Source of the DNA: Theobroma cacao
Lineage: Eukaryota > Streptophyta > Magnoliopsida > Malvales > Malvaceae
Assembly: GCF_000208745.1 (NCBI RefSeq)
Contig: NC_030854.1
Location: forward strand, 3,571,753 to 3,635,752
Length of the DNA: 64,000 bases
Reading direction: 5' to 3'
Numbering within the stretch: position 1 is the stretch's first letter; each line of letters opens with the position of its first letter. Position numbers and translations under genes: made by a program. Below the pieces are notes generated by a model that was not told the origin of the DNA, did no database searches, and saw nothing but the letters and a program-made list of their open reading frames with translations. This document shows, piece after piece, positions 12,697-24,900 of this stretch.

Positions 12697-12704
12697 TATA
12701 AAGG
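12697..12704 (+). promoter_or_regulatory. Candidate TATA box of the PP2A B' gene
   Basis: TATAAAGG lies about 465 bases before the ATG and is followed by a CT-rich leader with a short CT microsatellite (about 12778-12790), the usual look of a long plant 5' UTR. A 5' UTR intron is possible but not established. Confidence 0.4.
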
Positions 12705-13161
12705 CGTTTGTTGCAATCATTTCTTTTCAGTTTTTTTGAAGCTTTCCTTCCCTTAATTACCCCCCACTTTCGTCACTCCTCTCTCTCTCTGTTTCTTGGT
12801 TTCTCTTTCCTTAAATCGGTCCGTCCGATTGATCGCCGGAACACCACCACCGTTAGATCAATTGACTACATTCCGGCGATCTGCCTTCTCAGATGACTCT
12901 TTCCAAATTTCCGATCAATCAACGGTGAGAAAATCCAATCATTTCAGAAAAAAAAAGGAAACACCGATGGAAATCCTTGTTCTCCTTCTCTAATCTTAAA
13001 CTGCTTCCTCTTTCAGATCCATTTTTTTCTTCTTTCCTTGGGGCAACTATTCCATGCATGCTGATCCATTGAATCCTCAAAATCACCGCCGTCGAATCCC
13101 TAATCCCTAGCTCGATTAGTGAGCCTAATCCTTATTAGGTTTTTATTCTCGTTTGTCCAAA

Positions 13162-15987
13162 ATGTTGAAGAAAATTATGAAAGGAGGGCATCGGAAGCCT
13201 TCCAAATCGGATTCAACGGATCCATCTTTATACGGGTTCGGTCCTCCAGGTTCCCGCAATCCCGGGTCGGCTCCAACGCCCAATGTGGTCGTCAACCACG
13301 CTTCTCGGGCCGGGCCGTACACACCAGGTCCAAATTCCGCCGTTCCTGTGGTCCCACCCCCGATGGGCACCGTGGAACCCTTGCCGTTATTCCGAGACGT
13401 CCCCGTTTCGGAGAGACAAAATTTATTCATGCGAAAATTACAGATTTGTTGCTTCCAATTCGATTTTTCCGACACTTTAAAATCGGTCCGAGAAAAAGAA
13501 ATCAAGCGGCAAACGTTGCTGGAACTCGTTGATTTTATTCAATCCGGCTCGGGCAAAATCACGGAGATGTGTCAGGAAGAGATGATTAAAATGGTAGCAA
13601 TCAACATTTTCCGATGCCTCCCTCCGGCGTCTCACGAGAACACGGGGCAAGAAGCTACTGATCCTGAAGAGGAGGAACCCTATTTGGAACCCTCGTGGCC
13701 GCATTTACAACTTGTTTACGAGCTTCTTTTGAGATATGTTGTGTCTTCCGATACGGACACTAAGGTTGCCAAGAGATATATTGATCATTCGTTTGTTTTG
13801 AAGTTACTTGATTTGTTTGATTCGGAGGATCCCAGGGAAAGAGAGTATTTGAAAACAATTCTTCATAGGATTTATGGTAAATTCATGGTGCATCGTCCGT
13901 TTATTAGGAAGGCGATTAATAATATTTTCTATAGGTTTATATATGAAACGGAGAGGCATAGCGGGATTGGGGAGCTTTTGGAGATTCTAGGAAGTATTAT
14001 TAACGGTTTTGCCTTGCCTATGAAGGAGGAACATAAGTTGTTCCTGGTCAGAGCGTTGATTCCTTTGCATAAGCCGAAACCAATTGCTGTGTATCACCAG
14101 CAGTTATCTTATTGTATTACTCAGTTTGTTGAGAAGGATTATAAGCTGGCTGACACGGTTATTAGAGGGTTGTTGAAGTATTGGCCTTTGACTAATTGTC
14201 AGAAGGAAGTTCTCTTCCTTGGAGAACTTGAGGAAGTACTTGAAGCAACGCAGTCTGCAGAGTTCCAACGATGTATGGTTCCTCTTTTCAGACAGATTGC
14301 ACGTTGCCTCAATAGCTCTCATTTTCAGGTAACTTTTAAGGGCTTTTGGCTTTTGATACTTCGATTATGAGTTCAAAGTTCTAATAGTTTGAGTAGGCAA
14401 TCACCTTTAGGAACCATTGCAATTTAGAATTATGGAATGTGCAATTGTTGCTAGGATATGAGATTATATTATTGGATTAACAACCATCATGATAATGATC
14501 CATTTTGATGCCAATCGTTGTCACCTTATGATATTTCTCTTGTAACCTTTTGGTACTTCTGTGTTATTTCTTGTGATTCTGAATGTTGAGCGGGATAATG
14601 ATTCATGACACACAACCATTGGCACTTTGATGTAAGAGCTGCAATCTGTCGCATACATTGTGTTTTCTCATTTCTGATCTGTTTTTTGATATTTGTGCCA
14701 AGTATTGCCTACTATTGACCATTATACTTGCCATTTCGTTTGCTTCATTCTTTCTGCATATATTAAAAGGACTGTGGAGTTACTTAGTGTCCTATTGCGG
14801 AAGCTAGTAGTCTCAGTTTTCTCCCATGGTGTAGTTTATCAAATGCTTATTCAAGTGAGATCATGTGTCCTGGTTTTGTGTTGGCTAAGATTTGGTCAAA
14901 AAGAAAAACAATAATTTGCTTTTGTTTTTAGTAATGTCATTCATCATTGATTTTAGATTGTTTTTCTTTTTGTCTGTAGATAATTTTTTATTGCCATGCA
15001 TTGTGACTTTTGAATTACACTCTTGATCAGTTAGTTTTAGAGTTTTTTGACAGATATATGATGAAGCAAATATATAAATCTTATTAAAAAATATTTTCTT
15101 TTTCTTGTAATCCCTTCTTTTTCTTTCATTAGCTGAACAGCATGACAAAATTTCACCAAAAATGGAATAACAATTTTTTCTGCACAAATGTTTGTTACAA
15201 GTACATTTTCTGTTTTTGAGATATACTACTTACTGCTTGGTTCCATATATTGTTTTACAACTCTTCTTGCCTTTACATTCTAGTCTTTGTAGCCTCTTCA
15301 TGACTTCCTTAATTATAAACATTTACTCTGATGATTATACCAACATTCTCCTTTATCTTTTTGTTTCTTTTCATTTTTCATTTGGTTTTTTAGATGGCAT
15401 TTTGCCTTAAATACAATATGGTTTGAGCTAGGTTTTACATGTGATAGATTACCTTTTGTAAAGAAGGATAAAATGGAATTTTTTGGAGTTGTTGTGTATT
15501 TAACTTTTACAAGTATGGTTTTCACTTGCTTATCACAATTTAGAATTGTTGGAGGGAGTGGCTTGCTACAAAATATTGTTGGCTTCTTTTAAAGGTTTTT
15601 TTTGGATCTTAGCGATAACATGGAAATTTTCATAGTTCTTTCTAAGACCATTATGTATTGCAGGTTGCAGAAAGAGCCCTCTTCTTGTGGAATAATGAGC
15701 ACATTGTGAGCTTAATTGCCCAGAATCGGCAGGTGGTATTACCAATCATCTTTGAGGCAATGGAGAGGAATATCCAAAGTCACTGGAATCAGGCAGTTCA
15801 TGGGTTGACTGTGAATGTGCGGAAAATGTTCATGGAAATGGATGCTGAGTTATTTGATGAGTGTCAGAGACAGTTTGCAGAGAAAGAGGCCAGAGCCAGA
15901 GAGGTGGAAGAGCAACGAGAAATGACATGGAAAAAATTGGCAGATGTGGCAGCGCAGAGAGGGGGAGACGATATGGTTACAGCCTAA
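13162..15987 (+). CDS. PP2A regulatory subunit B' (B56 family)
   Basis: Two exons, 13162-14328 and 15664-15987, joined by a GT-AG intron of about 1.3 kb, give 496 aa. The N-terminus [16 protein letters not shown] and the Pro-rich linker (about 20-75) precede the B56 core, which starts near [15 protein letters not shown]. The core carries the near-invariant words [44 protein letters not shown] and, after the intron, [12 protein letters not shown]. The length matches Arabidopsis B'-alpha/beta-type subunits. B' subunits bind the PP2A A/C core and select phosphoprotein substrates, for example in brassinosteroid and defence signalling. The start was set at the ATG at 13162, which gives the conserved MLKKIMKGG; the ORF opens slightly earlier without an ATG. 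The C-terminus is short, ending [10 protein letters not shown]. No truncation was seen. Confidence 0.95.
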
Positions 15988-16880
15988 CTGATTAGTCAGA
16001 GTTTGTCCAGCACTAGAAATAGTTGGGTTGGGGATGATGGCTTTGCGGCTCTGCCCTTCTCCATTTTGGTGGTATTATTTTTTCTTTTTCTAATTTTTCT
16101 TCTTTCTTTTCAAATCTTTATTTTTGATCTCAGTCTGATCATTGAAGATACCCCAGAAAGAGCAGCGATAAATGTAATTTAAAATGTATGGAATTTATTA
16201 GTAAGATGCTGCAGATTAAGAATGATCTGTGAGGAACCACTTGTATTTTTGTCACGCTATTTGTTCTCCCAACACAAAAAGTATCAGATTTTTTTAGTTT
16301 GTATTGATAGTACTAGTTGAAAATTTTCACTCTTTTGAGATGAAATTTAGGATTATATTTATTCTAATTGAGGCAGCTGGATATTAGCATGCCTTGCTTT
16401 GGGTATTGTCTAAAAACAAGCAGACAAGCATTTCCATTGCAAGTGTGTAACTGTTAGAAATGTTTGTTTGACAGTGCAGCGCTAGGATATGGGAGACAGG
16501 GTAGATAGAAGTTGAGATATTATTGTTCTTGACTTATTGTTATGTTATCGGATATTCAGATTAGATCAGTTTCTTTTGCTTGTGAAAATAATTGAGAAAG
16601 CTGTCAAGCCGACAAGCCATGCAATCGAAACCAATTATGGAACTGCAAATATTCGCACATCTTTGAATTTGTACTATAAACATGTTCCTTACTCTGTTGT
16701 TGATGTCATCTTTTGGATTGGCCTTGCTGCCTGCCCGACCTGCTCCGCTTACCTCTTTTTTTTTTTCTTTTTTTAATTCATTGGTTTTCCCTTTGAATTG
16801 TTCTAATATTAATTTCAATTTTCTGAAAAAAAAAAAACATAACAAAAACTATTTAAGAAAAAGAAAAGAAAAAAAATTGG
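15988..16880. other. 3' UTR of the PP2A B' gene and intergenic
   Basis: The first few hundred bases are T-rich and probably transcribed as 3' UTR. The remainder, with T and A homopolymers near 16755 and 16825, has no supported gene. Confidence 0.5.
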
Positions 16881-16971
16881 AAAATGCTCTTAGCTTTCAA
16901 GACTTTCCCTTACTTCCTCACCCTCATGGTATGGGGGTTGGCTGGCCGTCGGACCCTTATGCCACCATCTT

Positions 16972-19764
16972 TATGAGACCTCAACCTTTATAGACTTATT
17001 ATTAAGCATAGATATGATAACACGGATTAGGAGTAGTTTCGTCATTTTTTCTAATAAAGTCGCAGAAGAAAGTTTTATAATATTTTAAGGTTTAAATAGG
17101 TATAATAAGGTATTTTGGGTGTCAATGAGACAAGAGGAGGCAAGAGGAAAATTTTAGAATAAAATAATATTTTATTAAAATAATAATATTAAAATATTAT
17201 TATTTTATTCAATGTCAAAAATTTTCATGAAGAATGAGTATATAGTCAATCTAAGTGGAGGAGAAGAAGAATGAAAGAATTTTAGAGAAAAATGACGGTA
17301 ATGGGGTCGCGTATCTTTATTAAGTAAAGATAACGCGTGCAAGTAAATATTTTAATATTATGGGGATACCGCGTTGGAGTACAAACTTCATACCTTATTT
17401 GTACATGTGTAGAAGAAGGTAATAGATGGAAATTGGAGTTAAATGAGTGATGGGAGGACTAAGTTAAAATGGAAGGAAACAAAAAGGGTAAAATGGTCAT
17501 TTTGCATCTCGAGTCAAAATTTTAAGTTTTTGTAAACCCGAGTAGTTTAGATCATTGTGGACCTTGTCCTAGTGTCAAAAGAATAAAAAAATTGCACAAA
17601 GGATGGGAGAAAAACAAGTTAACTCGCAAAAGGGCATTTTCATAATTTATAAGGTAATTGGATAAGCTTGGGCTATAAGCATCTTACTTCCAGCAGCTTC
17701 TCACATTTTTTCCAGCAGCTTTTCTCCTTCTTCTTCTTTTTCTCCTTTTCACGTTGCTTCCATCCTCCATGGAAGCTTGATATCAAGCTTTATAACCTCT
17801 CTCAAATTAGCTTAAATTTTCATGCTTTAAGCGCAACCTTTCATAAATCTTTATGTTCTTCCACTCTCTCTCTTTAAAACCTTTGAAAAATCTTGTTTCC
17901 ATACTTTCTCTTACTAGCTAGGTGTTTAGAGAGAGAAAGAGAGAAAAAGCCCTATAATAGCTTGGGAATTGTTGGAAAGAAATTCAAAGTTACTAAACTA
18001 TCAAGGTAAATAGTAAATTAGCATTGGGTTTTAAGTGTTGATAATGTTTAGTGATTGAATTGTGGGTTTATTGTTGAGATTGTGTATTGACTCTATTGTG
18101 ACTAGGATAGTGGGAATAGATAGCCATTTAAAATTGCAATTGAAAGCTCGCTAAGGGGTAGCTTTTAGGATTTATAAGTATGAATTGACATTATGGTGAT
18201 GTTAATTTGATGGTAGGTTCCAATGAAGCCCCATTATCCCAATTGGACCATTAAGAAAGTTAGAGTTGGTTAAAGGCTCAACTACTACCGGTGAGTGAAC
18301 TGCATCTCAAAACTTGTTTTGGGAATGTGAATGAAATTGCACAAAGCATTTGAATGATTTTATACAACTTTATCTTAAAACAAGTCATCGGGAACAAGCT
18401 TTTGCTAAATGGTTTTATGTTGTGATATGTGGTAGTTATTGATTTATGCACCATTTCATTATGATGATATATATATATATGTTGTGCATGATAGTTGATA
18501 TTGTGTATGATAACTATAACCGTGTGTGTGCACGATGTGGGGGGATACACATGCCGGTGATGATGGCGGTGTGGGAGATGGATAATGATAGTGCTCGTGT
18601 GCACGATGTGGGGGAATGTACACGATGGCACTGATTGTGCACGATGTGGGGGGATGCACATGATGGTGCCAGCTATGTGCACGATGTGGGGGGATGTACA
18701 TGAGTTGGGTGTGATTATACTGATATTGGTGTTTATCTATGCATTTATATATGTACATCTATGTTTATGAAATCAAAGTTCATGAGTATGATATATGGTT
18801 TCGCATATGTGAATCTTGCATGTTGAACATTGAAAGTTGCTAAGTATTGTCAAATTGGTGTTCATTGCAACAAGGAATTTGGCTGCAACGAAATGGATTC
18901 TCGCTACAGCCAGAAATTCTCGATGGTAGTAAAGTACTGTCATTTTGAAAGCGATTTTGACCACCTTTCAATTAGAACTGGGCAAAGTGGTAAACAGTAA
19001 AGTCGTAGCCCTGCCTCTTAGCTTTCTAATGACCCAACAAGCATGTCAATTGGACCTATGTGGTGGAAGATATGCTTGAAAAACCGAACCATATGCAAAC
19101 TGAGAATGTCTTTTTCTGCAGTGGGAAATGTGTTGTCACGTTGCTACCTTGCTCGGGTTCTAATATAGTTTCCTTCACTCCCTTATCTTCATGATTGAGC
19201 ATGGGTCTTTGCAATACTAAGAGTCCACTGATCAATGTCCAAAACAAGGGGGTTTAGGAAAGAAATTATACCAAATTGCATTGTTTTTCAAAACAAATGC
19301 ATCACGATTTCCAAATTCTTCCTTATCAATTGCTTGTTCCCTTCCTTGTTGACTCACTAGGTTTATACTCACCGTTTTCAACTTCATGTTTTCAGATTAT
19401 GAGGTAGTTGGTAACTAGGTCGAGATGCCTTTGCAGACTCGACTATTGGTAGGTGTCTCGGTATTCAGTAGCTGTATGTTCGTCAAGTTTTTCTGTTGGA
19501 CATCGAGTCTCCTTTTGATATGTATAGATAAACTTAATGTAAACTATTAGAATACATGATGTAGATAATGTATGTATATTTTAAATGAGTAGCGCCAGTA
19601 CGTGTTGGCAATGTCCATCACCATTTTGATTCAAAGTTATAAAATGTGATTTAGCAATATTTGATGGAGTAATGAGCAGGATAACTAGTAATCTTGCTTG
19701 GGCTTAGTGGACTACGTCCATTGGGCCCATGTGCCGATCATGGCCTGAAATTTGGGTCGTGACA
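16972..19764 (+). mobile_element. Solo LTR 1, Gypsy-like, 2.8 kb
   Basis: Non-coding. The right end TTTGGGTCGTGACA is followed by ATCTT (19765-19769); the left end TATGAGACC is preceded by ATCTT (16967-16971), so the two copies fit a 5-bp target-site duplication. The termini are partly complementary (TATGAGACC against TGTCACGACC), with an apparent TG-to-TA change at the left. It contains a TATA-like word before a leader-like CT-rich stretch near 17660-17760, and a minisatellite. No gag or pol lies inside, as expected of a solo LTR from unequal recombination. The Gypsy assignment rests only on length and terminal style. Confidence 0.6.
18528..18705 (+). repeat. Minisatellite inside solo LTR 1
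   Basis: Four copies of GTGCACGATGTGGGGG followed by (G/A)ATGYACA start at 18528, 18599, 18637 and 18677, so spacing is 71, 38 and 40 bases. The 134-aa minus-strand ORF across this block is a product of the repeat, not a gene. Confidence 0.8.
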
Positions 19765-19770
19765 ATCTTG

Positions 19771-21907
19771 TTGGTTGTTACTTCATTCCCCAAGCAACTA
19801 GAGGCCTGCCCAAACCATACAGTAGAAGAAACTAAGGCTCCGTCACTTTCCCATGTCTAGCCGCAAGATGTACAAGGTAAAACTCAGCCCCCAGTATCAC
19901 CACGTACTCAAAGGAAATCCTTTTTTACAATGGCGGCTGAAGAGAAACCACCCATAATCCCCACCACCCATAATCCTTTTTGGTACAAAGATCGGTCGGC
20001 TATGTCTTTCTTTGAAGATGAGATAATTGCCCTAGCACAACCGTTCAAGCACTCCATGGTTGGAAATTTTTCCCGTATGCCTCGGTTGAATGAGATTCGG
20101 ACTGCTTTTAAAGGTATTGGACTGGTTGGTGCTTACGAGATCCATTGGCTGGACTACAAACATATTCTGAACCATATCTCCAAAGATCATGATCTGAACC
20201 GGTTGTGGATGCGATAGGCTTGGTTTATCGCAAATAAAAAAATGAGAGTCTTTAAGTGGACTCCGGAGTTTCAACTAGAGAATGAGTCCTCTCTAGTCCC
20301 AGTTTGGATATCGTTCCTTAATCTCTGTGCCTATTTATATGAAAAATCAATGTTGCTGATGATTGCAAAGTCGGTGGATAGGCCATTGTTCTTGGATGAA
20401 GCCACCGCGAATGGCACAAGGCCAAGTGTGGCTAGGGTTTATGTTGAATAGGACTGCCAGCAGCCGCCGCTTGACCAAGTTTGGATTGTGACGAGGGACA
20501 GATTAATAAGGAACATTAGTGGTGGGTTTCTACAAAAAGTGAAGTTTGCAAAACTATTAGAGTACTGCACTCATTGCTATCACGTAGTGCACATCGTTTT
20601 AACATGCTTGATGATGGTACACAAGATGGAGAAATCGGGCTTAACAAAACTGAAATCCCTAGGGAGTAAAAGCCTTTGCTTGATGATGAAAAAGGGATGG
20701 AGAGCAAAGAAAAAGGTGATATGGCGATAAAGGAGGAAAAAGAATAGATTCAATTCGAATGGAGCCCTCAAAATAGAGTATGAATGGTTAGTCATAGGAA
20801 AGGCTGGTAAGAGTGGTGCGAAAGATTCACAAGGAGTGGAAATTGTTTCGAAAGTAGGTGGTAATGATCCGATGAAGCTTTCTAATAGATTTGGGACATT
20901 TGGAGCATTGGAGGTAGATGAGCAGATTGATCACGCAAAACAGGCTAGAATAGAAAGGGTGAACAGTACCATGTTAATTCCAGAAAAAAATTTCAGATCA
21001 AGAGATACTCAGCCAGGGTTTGTGGTGACAGAATCTAAGAAGCAAGTTGATGATAGTGTCCTTACAAATGTTCAGCAGGTTATGAGGGAGAAGGAAACAA
21101 CAACACTTGCTAACCAGAAGTGTGAAACAGTTGAAAGTCCCCGGGCGTCACCAACTAGTCATGGGAAACGTGGAGTAATTGGAACGCAGGTAGTAAGAAG
21201 GAACGAAGGGCTTCCAACGATTGTAATTGATGAGGAGTTTCCAACAGCAGTGAATTTTGATAAGGGGTCCACCCATGCAAGGGCTCGGGATAGCGCAAAG
21301 AATGACTATGGGTCGTTTGTGAGCATGAAAATACTAGGGACCATGACTATGTCCAATGGGCAGTGGAGAATGCTTGTAATGTCATAGTTCGAAAAAAAAA
21401 AAAGCATATATAGTCAATGGATCGGTTGTCAAAATCAGTAATAAATAGTGATTGTTGACTGCCGGAGGATAGAACTCAGTCGGATGGAAATGAACCATTC
21501 TCGGCACAAGTGTATCCGAGTGTTGAAAGGGTTGAGGGCAGTGGTGAACATATCCCTGAGTTGGGTGCTGAACTGAGTCAAGATGGCTTTTGCAAACTTG
21601 GTACTGTTCATTTCCATGCAAGCAACAAACATGCAGACCATGACATGCCGGAGAATGGAAAACAACCGGTGGGAAATGTCCTAGTTGCCTCAACAGCTGC
21701 ATGCACACATGGAATGATGGAAGGAACTAACCATACAGAATTGGAAGTACATCCGGTGGTGCTGTGTAAGAGAAAATCTAATAGTGCAATTTCAGTTGGA
21801 CACACTATAAGTTCTTCCTTCAATGAAGCAATGGGAGAGGAGGGGAAAGATGGAATGCAAGACAATGATTCCATCTCTGCATGCTTTTCTATTAGAACTT
21901 ACCCATG
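19771..21907 (+). pseudogene. LINE ORF1 remnant: DUF4283-like domain and zinc knuckle
   Basis: In-frame segments joined over stops and shifts. After an in-frame TAG at 19858-19860, the frame runs through PRTQRKSFFTMAAEE and FSRMPRLNEIRTAFKGIGL to GAYEIHWLDYKHIL. After a stop (TAG near 20215) it continues as KMRVFKWTPEFQLENES, LVPVWISFLNLCAYLYEKS and DEATANGTRPSVARVYVE. This is the layout of the nucleic-acid-binding ORF1 of plant LINEs. A CX2CX4HX4C knuckle (CTHCYHVVHIVLTC, near 20563) remains intact. The tail (20836-21387 and 21510-21908) is hydrophilic and low in conservation. ORF1 proteins bind element RNA. Not functional as read. Confidence 0.85.
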
Positions 21908-24900
21908 ATTAATGCATTAATATGGAATGTGAAAGGCATCTTAGGTAAGGTATTACAAAGAAGAATTAAAAAATTGTAACTTTTGCATAGAGTAAAAATT
22001 CTGGTTATTTTGGAGCCTATGGTTGATGTTAAGAAAGCAAAATTGTTTAGAAGGAAACTGGGCTATGAGAAGGTTATCTCCAACTGCTCCTAAAAAATCT
22101 GGCTTTTCTATTCTTATGATATTAGCTGTGAAGTCTTATTAAACCAACACCAATGCTTGCATGTTAGTCTTTCTTTTCCATGGCTAGAGTCTCCTATTCT
22201 TACTACTTTTGTCTATGCCAAATGCACCAGGACAGAAAGAACGCCGCTTTGGTAATGTTTGAGAAATTTGTCTACAGATATTCATGCTCCGTGGCTAATA
22301 GGGGGTGGATTTTAATATCATCTTAAAGAGGGAGGAAAGGTTATATGGTGCCATCCCTTATGAAGGTTCAATGGAAGATTTGTAGCGGCTTTACTGGACT
22401 GTGGCTTGGTAGATGGAGGTTTTGAAAGTAATCCTTACACATGGACAAACTCCCATATGTTCCAGAGACTAGATAGAGTAGTTTATAATACCAATGGCTA
22501 GAGTATTTAACTATCACTAGAGTGCAGCATTTGAATAGGGATAGATCGGATCACTGTCCTCTGTTAGTCTCATGTTCAAAGTCCCTTGAAAAATCATCGT
22601 CATCTTTTCGCTTTTTGCATGCCTGGGTACAACACCATGACTTTAAAAAATTTGTGGAAGCAAACTGGAAGCTTCCTATACATGATAAAGGTATGAAGGC
22701 ATTCTGGAGGAAACAACTTAGATTGAAACTGAACCTTAAATGGTGGAATAAAGCAGTTTTTGGTGATATCTTCCACAATCTCAAAGAAGTAGAAAAAGGA
22801 GCTGAAGTCAATGAGCTCATGTTTCAACAAGAGTAGTCTTTAGCAAACAGAATAACCTTAAACAAGTCTTATGTTCATCTAACCATTATCTCAACGTTAA
22901 AGAGGCTTTCTTGCAGCAAAAATCTAGGTTAAAATGGTTAGTTAAAGGTGAAAGAAATACCAAATTCTTCCATATGAAAGTGTAAAAAAAAAAGAAAATT
23001 AAAAGCCATATCTTCAGAATAAAAAATCCGAATTGAAGGTGGATAGATGAATCGGAGTTAATACAAAACTCTGCAGTGGATTTCTTTTCTTCTCTCATTA
23101 GGACGGAACAATGTGACATATCCAGGTTCAATGATTCTCTAATCCATTCCGTTGTCTCAGAATTCGATAATGCTACTTTATGTGCAGTGCCCTCATTGTA
23201 AGAGATCAAAGAAGCCATTTTTGACATTGACAAGGATAATGTTGCTGGTCTTGATGGTTTTTCTTCATATATTTTACCAACAATGCTAGGATATTATAGC
23301 TGAAGATCTTCATGAAGCAATGGTGGATTTCTTTCAAGGAGCGATTCTGTTAAGGGTTGTTACTTCGACCACACTTGTTTTGCTTCCTAAGACAAATAAT
23401 GCATCAAAGTGGAGTGACTTCAGGCCAATTAGTCTTTGTACTGTGTTGAATAAAATTGTTACAAAGATTTTGGCAAATCGGTCAGCTAAAATCCTACCTT
23501 CCATTATCACAGAAAATCAGAGTGGATTTATGGGTGGCAGATTAATAAGTGACAATATTCTGTAAGCACAAGAATTAATAGGGAGAATTGATAAAAAGGC
23601 GAAAGGTGGCAACATAGTAATTAAACTGGACATAATGAAAGCTTATGACTGCTTGGATTGGAGTTTTCTTAGTGGAATGCTGCAACAATTTGGGTTTAGT
23701 TCACAATGGATTGATATGATACAAAGGTGCATCTCCAACTATTGGTTTTCTATGCTTGTTAATGGTAAGGCAGTGGGCCATTTTAAATCAGAAAATGGGC
23801 TACACCAAGGAGATTCCATCCTTCCACAGCTTTTTATTTTAGTAACGAAATATCTATCTAGAGGCTTAAATGCTCTTTTTGCCCAATATCCTTCCATACA
23901 TTATTTATTTGGTTGTTCAATGTTAGTGAGTCACCTAGCATTTGCAAATGATTTGATTATTTTTACTAATGGAGCTAAATCATCTCTGTAGAAAATTCTA
24001 GCATTTTGCAGGAATGTGAAGCTGTCTCTAGGCAGCGTGTAAACCACCAAAAGAGATGCTTCATTACTCATAGGAATTTAGCAAACTTCAGATGCCAAAT
24101 AATATCTCAAACTACAAGCTTCACTCACTGGTGCCTGCCTATCACTTATTTAGGAGCCCCTCTATGTAAAGGCCCTAAGAAGGTAATTCTATTTGATGAT
24201 TTGGTAGCAAAAATAAGGGAGCAAATCACAAGATGGGAAAATAAGCTCTTGTCCCCAGGTGGCCAAATTACATTATTGAGAAGCGTTCTATCTTCTTTGC
24301 CCATTTATTTACTTCAAGTCCTTAAACCTTTTATTTGTGTTATTGAGAAAATTGAAAGGCTATTTAATAGTTTCTTGTGGGGAGATTCGGCAGAGGTTAG
24401 AAGGATTCACTAGACTTCTTGGAATAAAATCACCTTCCCATTTTTTAAAGGTGGATTAGATCTTAGGCGCATAGTTGATGTCTTTGAGGCCTTTGGTATG
24501 AAGCTTTGGTGGAGGTTTTAGTCTTGTAACAGCTTGTGGACACAATTTATGAGGCAAAAGTATTGTGTTAGTCGGATTCCCAGATATGTACAATCGAAAG
24601 TTCATGATTCTCAGACTTGAAAACGTTTGGTTATAAGCTGCCTGGTGACTGAACAATACATGAGATGGCTGATTGGTAGGGGAAAATTATTCTTTTGGCA
24701 TGACTGTTAGATGGGTAACAAACCTCTGGTAAATTTTTTTCCCTTATTTAATTTGTCCATGACATAAGTCTGTGATTTCTTTGATAATGGTAAATGGAAT
24801 GTGGACAAATTAAAAATGGTACTGCTTGAGGAGATTGTTGTGGATATTTTGACAATTTCGATTGATACATCAAGCGAGGACATTGCTTATTAGGTACCTA

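Noticed and set aside
13119..13532. ORFs overlapping exon 1 of the PP2A B' gene in other frames
   Set aside because: Shadows of the real frame, which carries the B56 motifs.
18528..18705. Possible CRISPR-like array from the spaced repeats
   Set aside because: Plant LTR minisatellite with uneven spacing and degenerate spacers; not an array.
18278..18758. 134-aa and 99-aa minus-strand ORFs rich in His, Thr and Pro
   Set aside because: They run across the minisatellite of solo LTR 1 and are products of the repeat; no domain is present.
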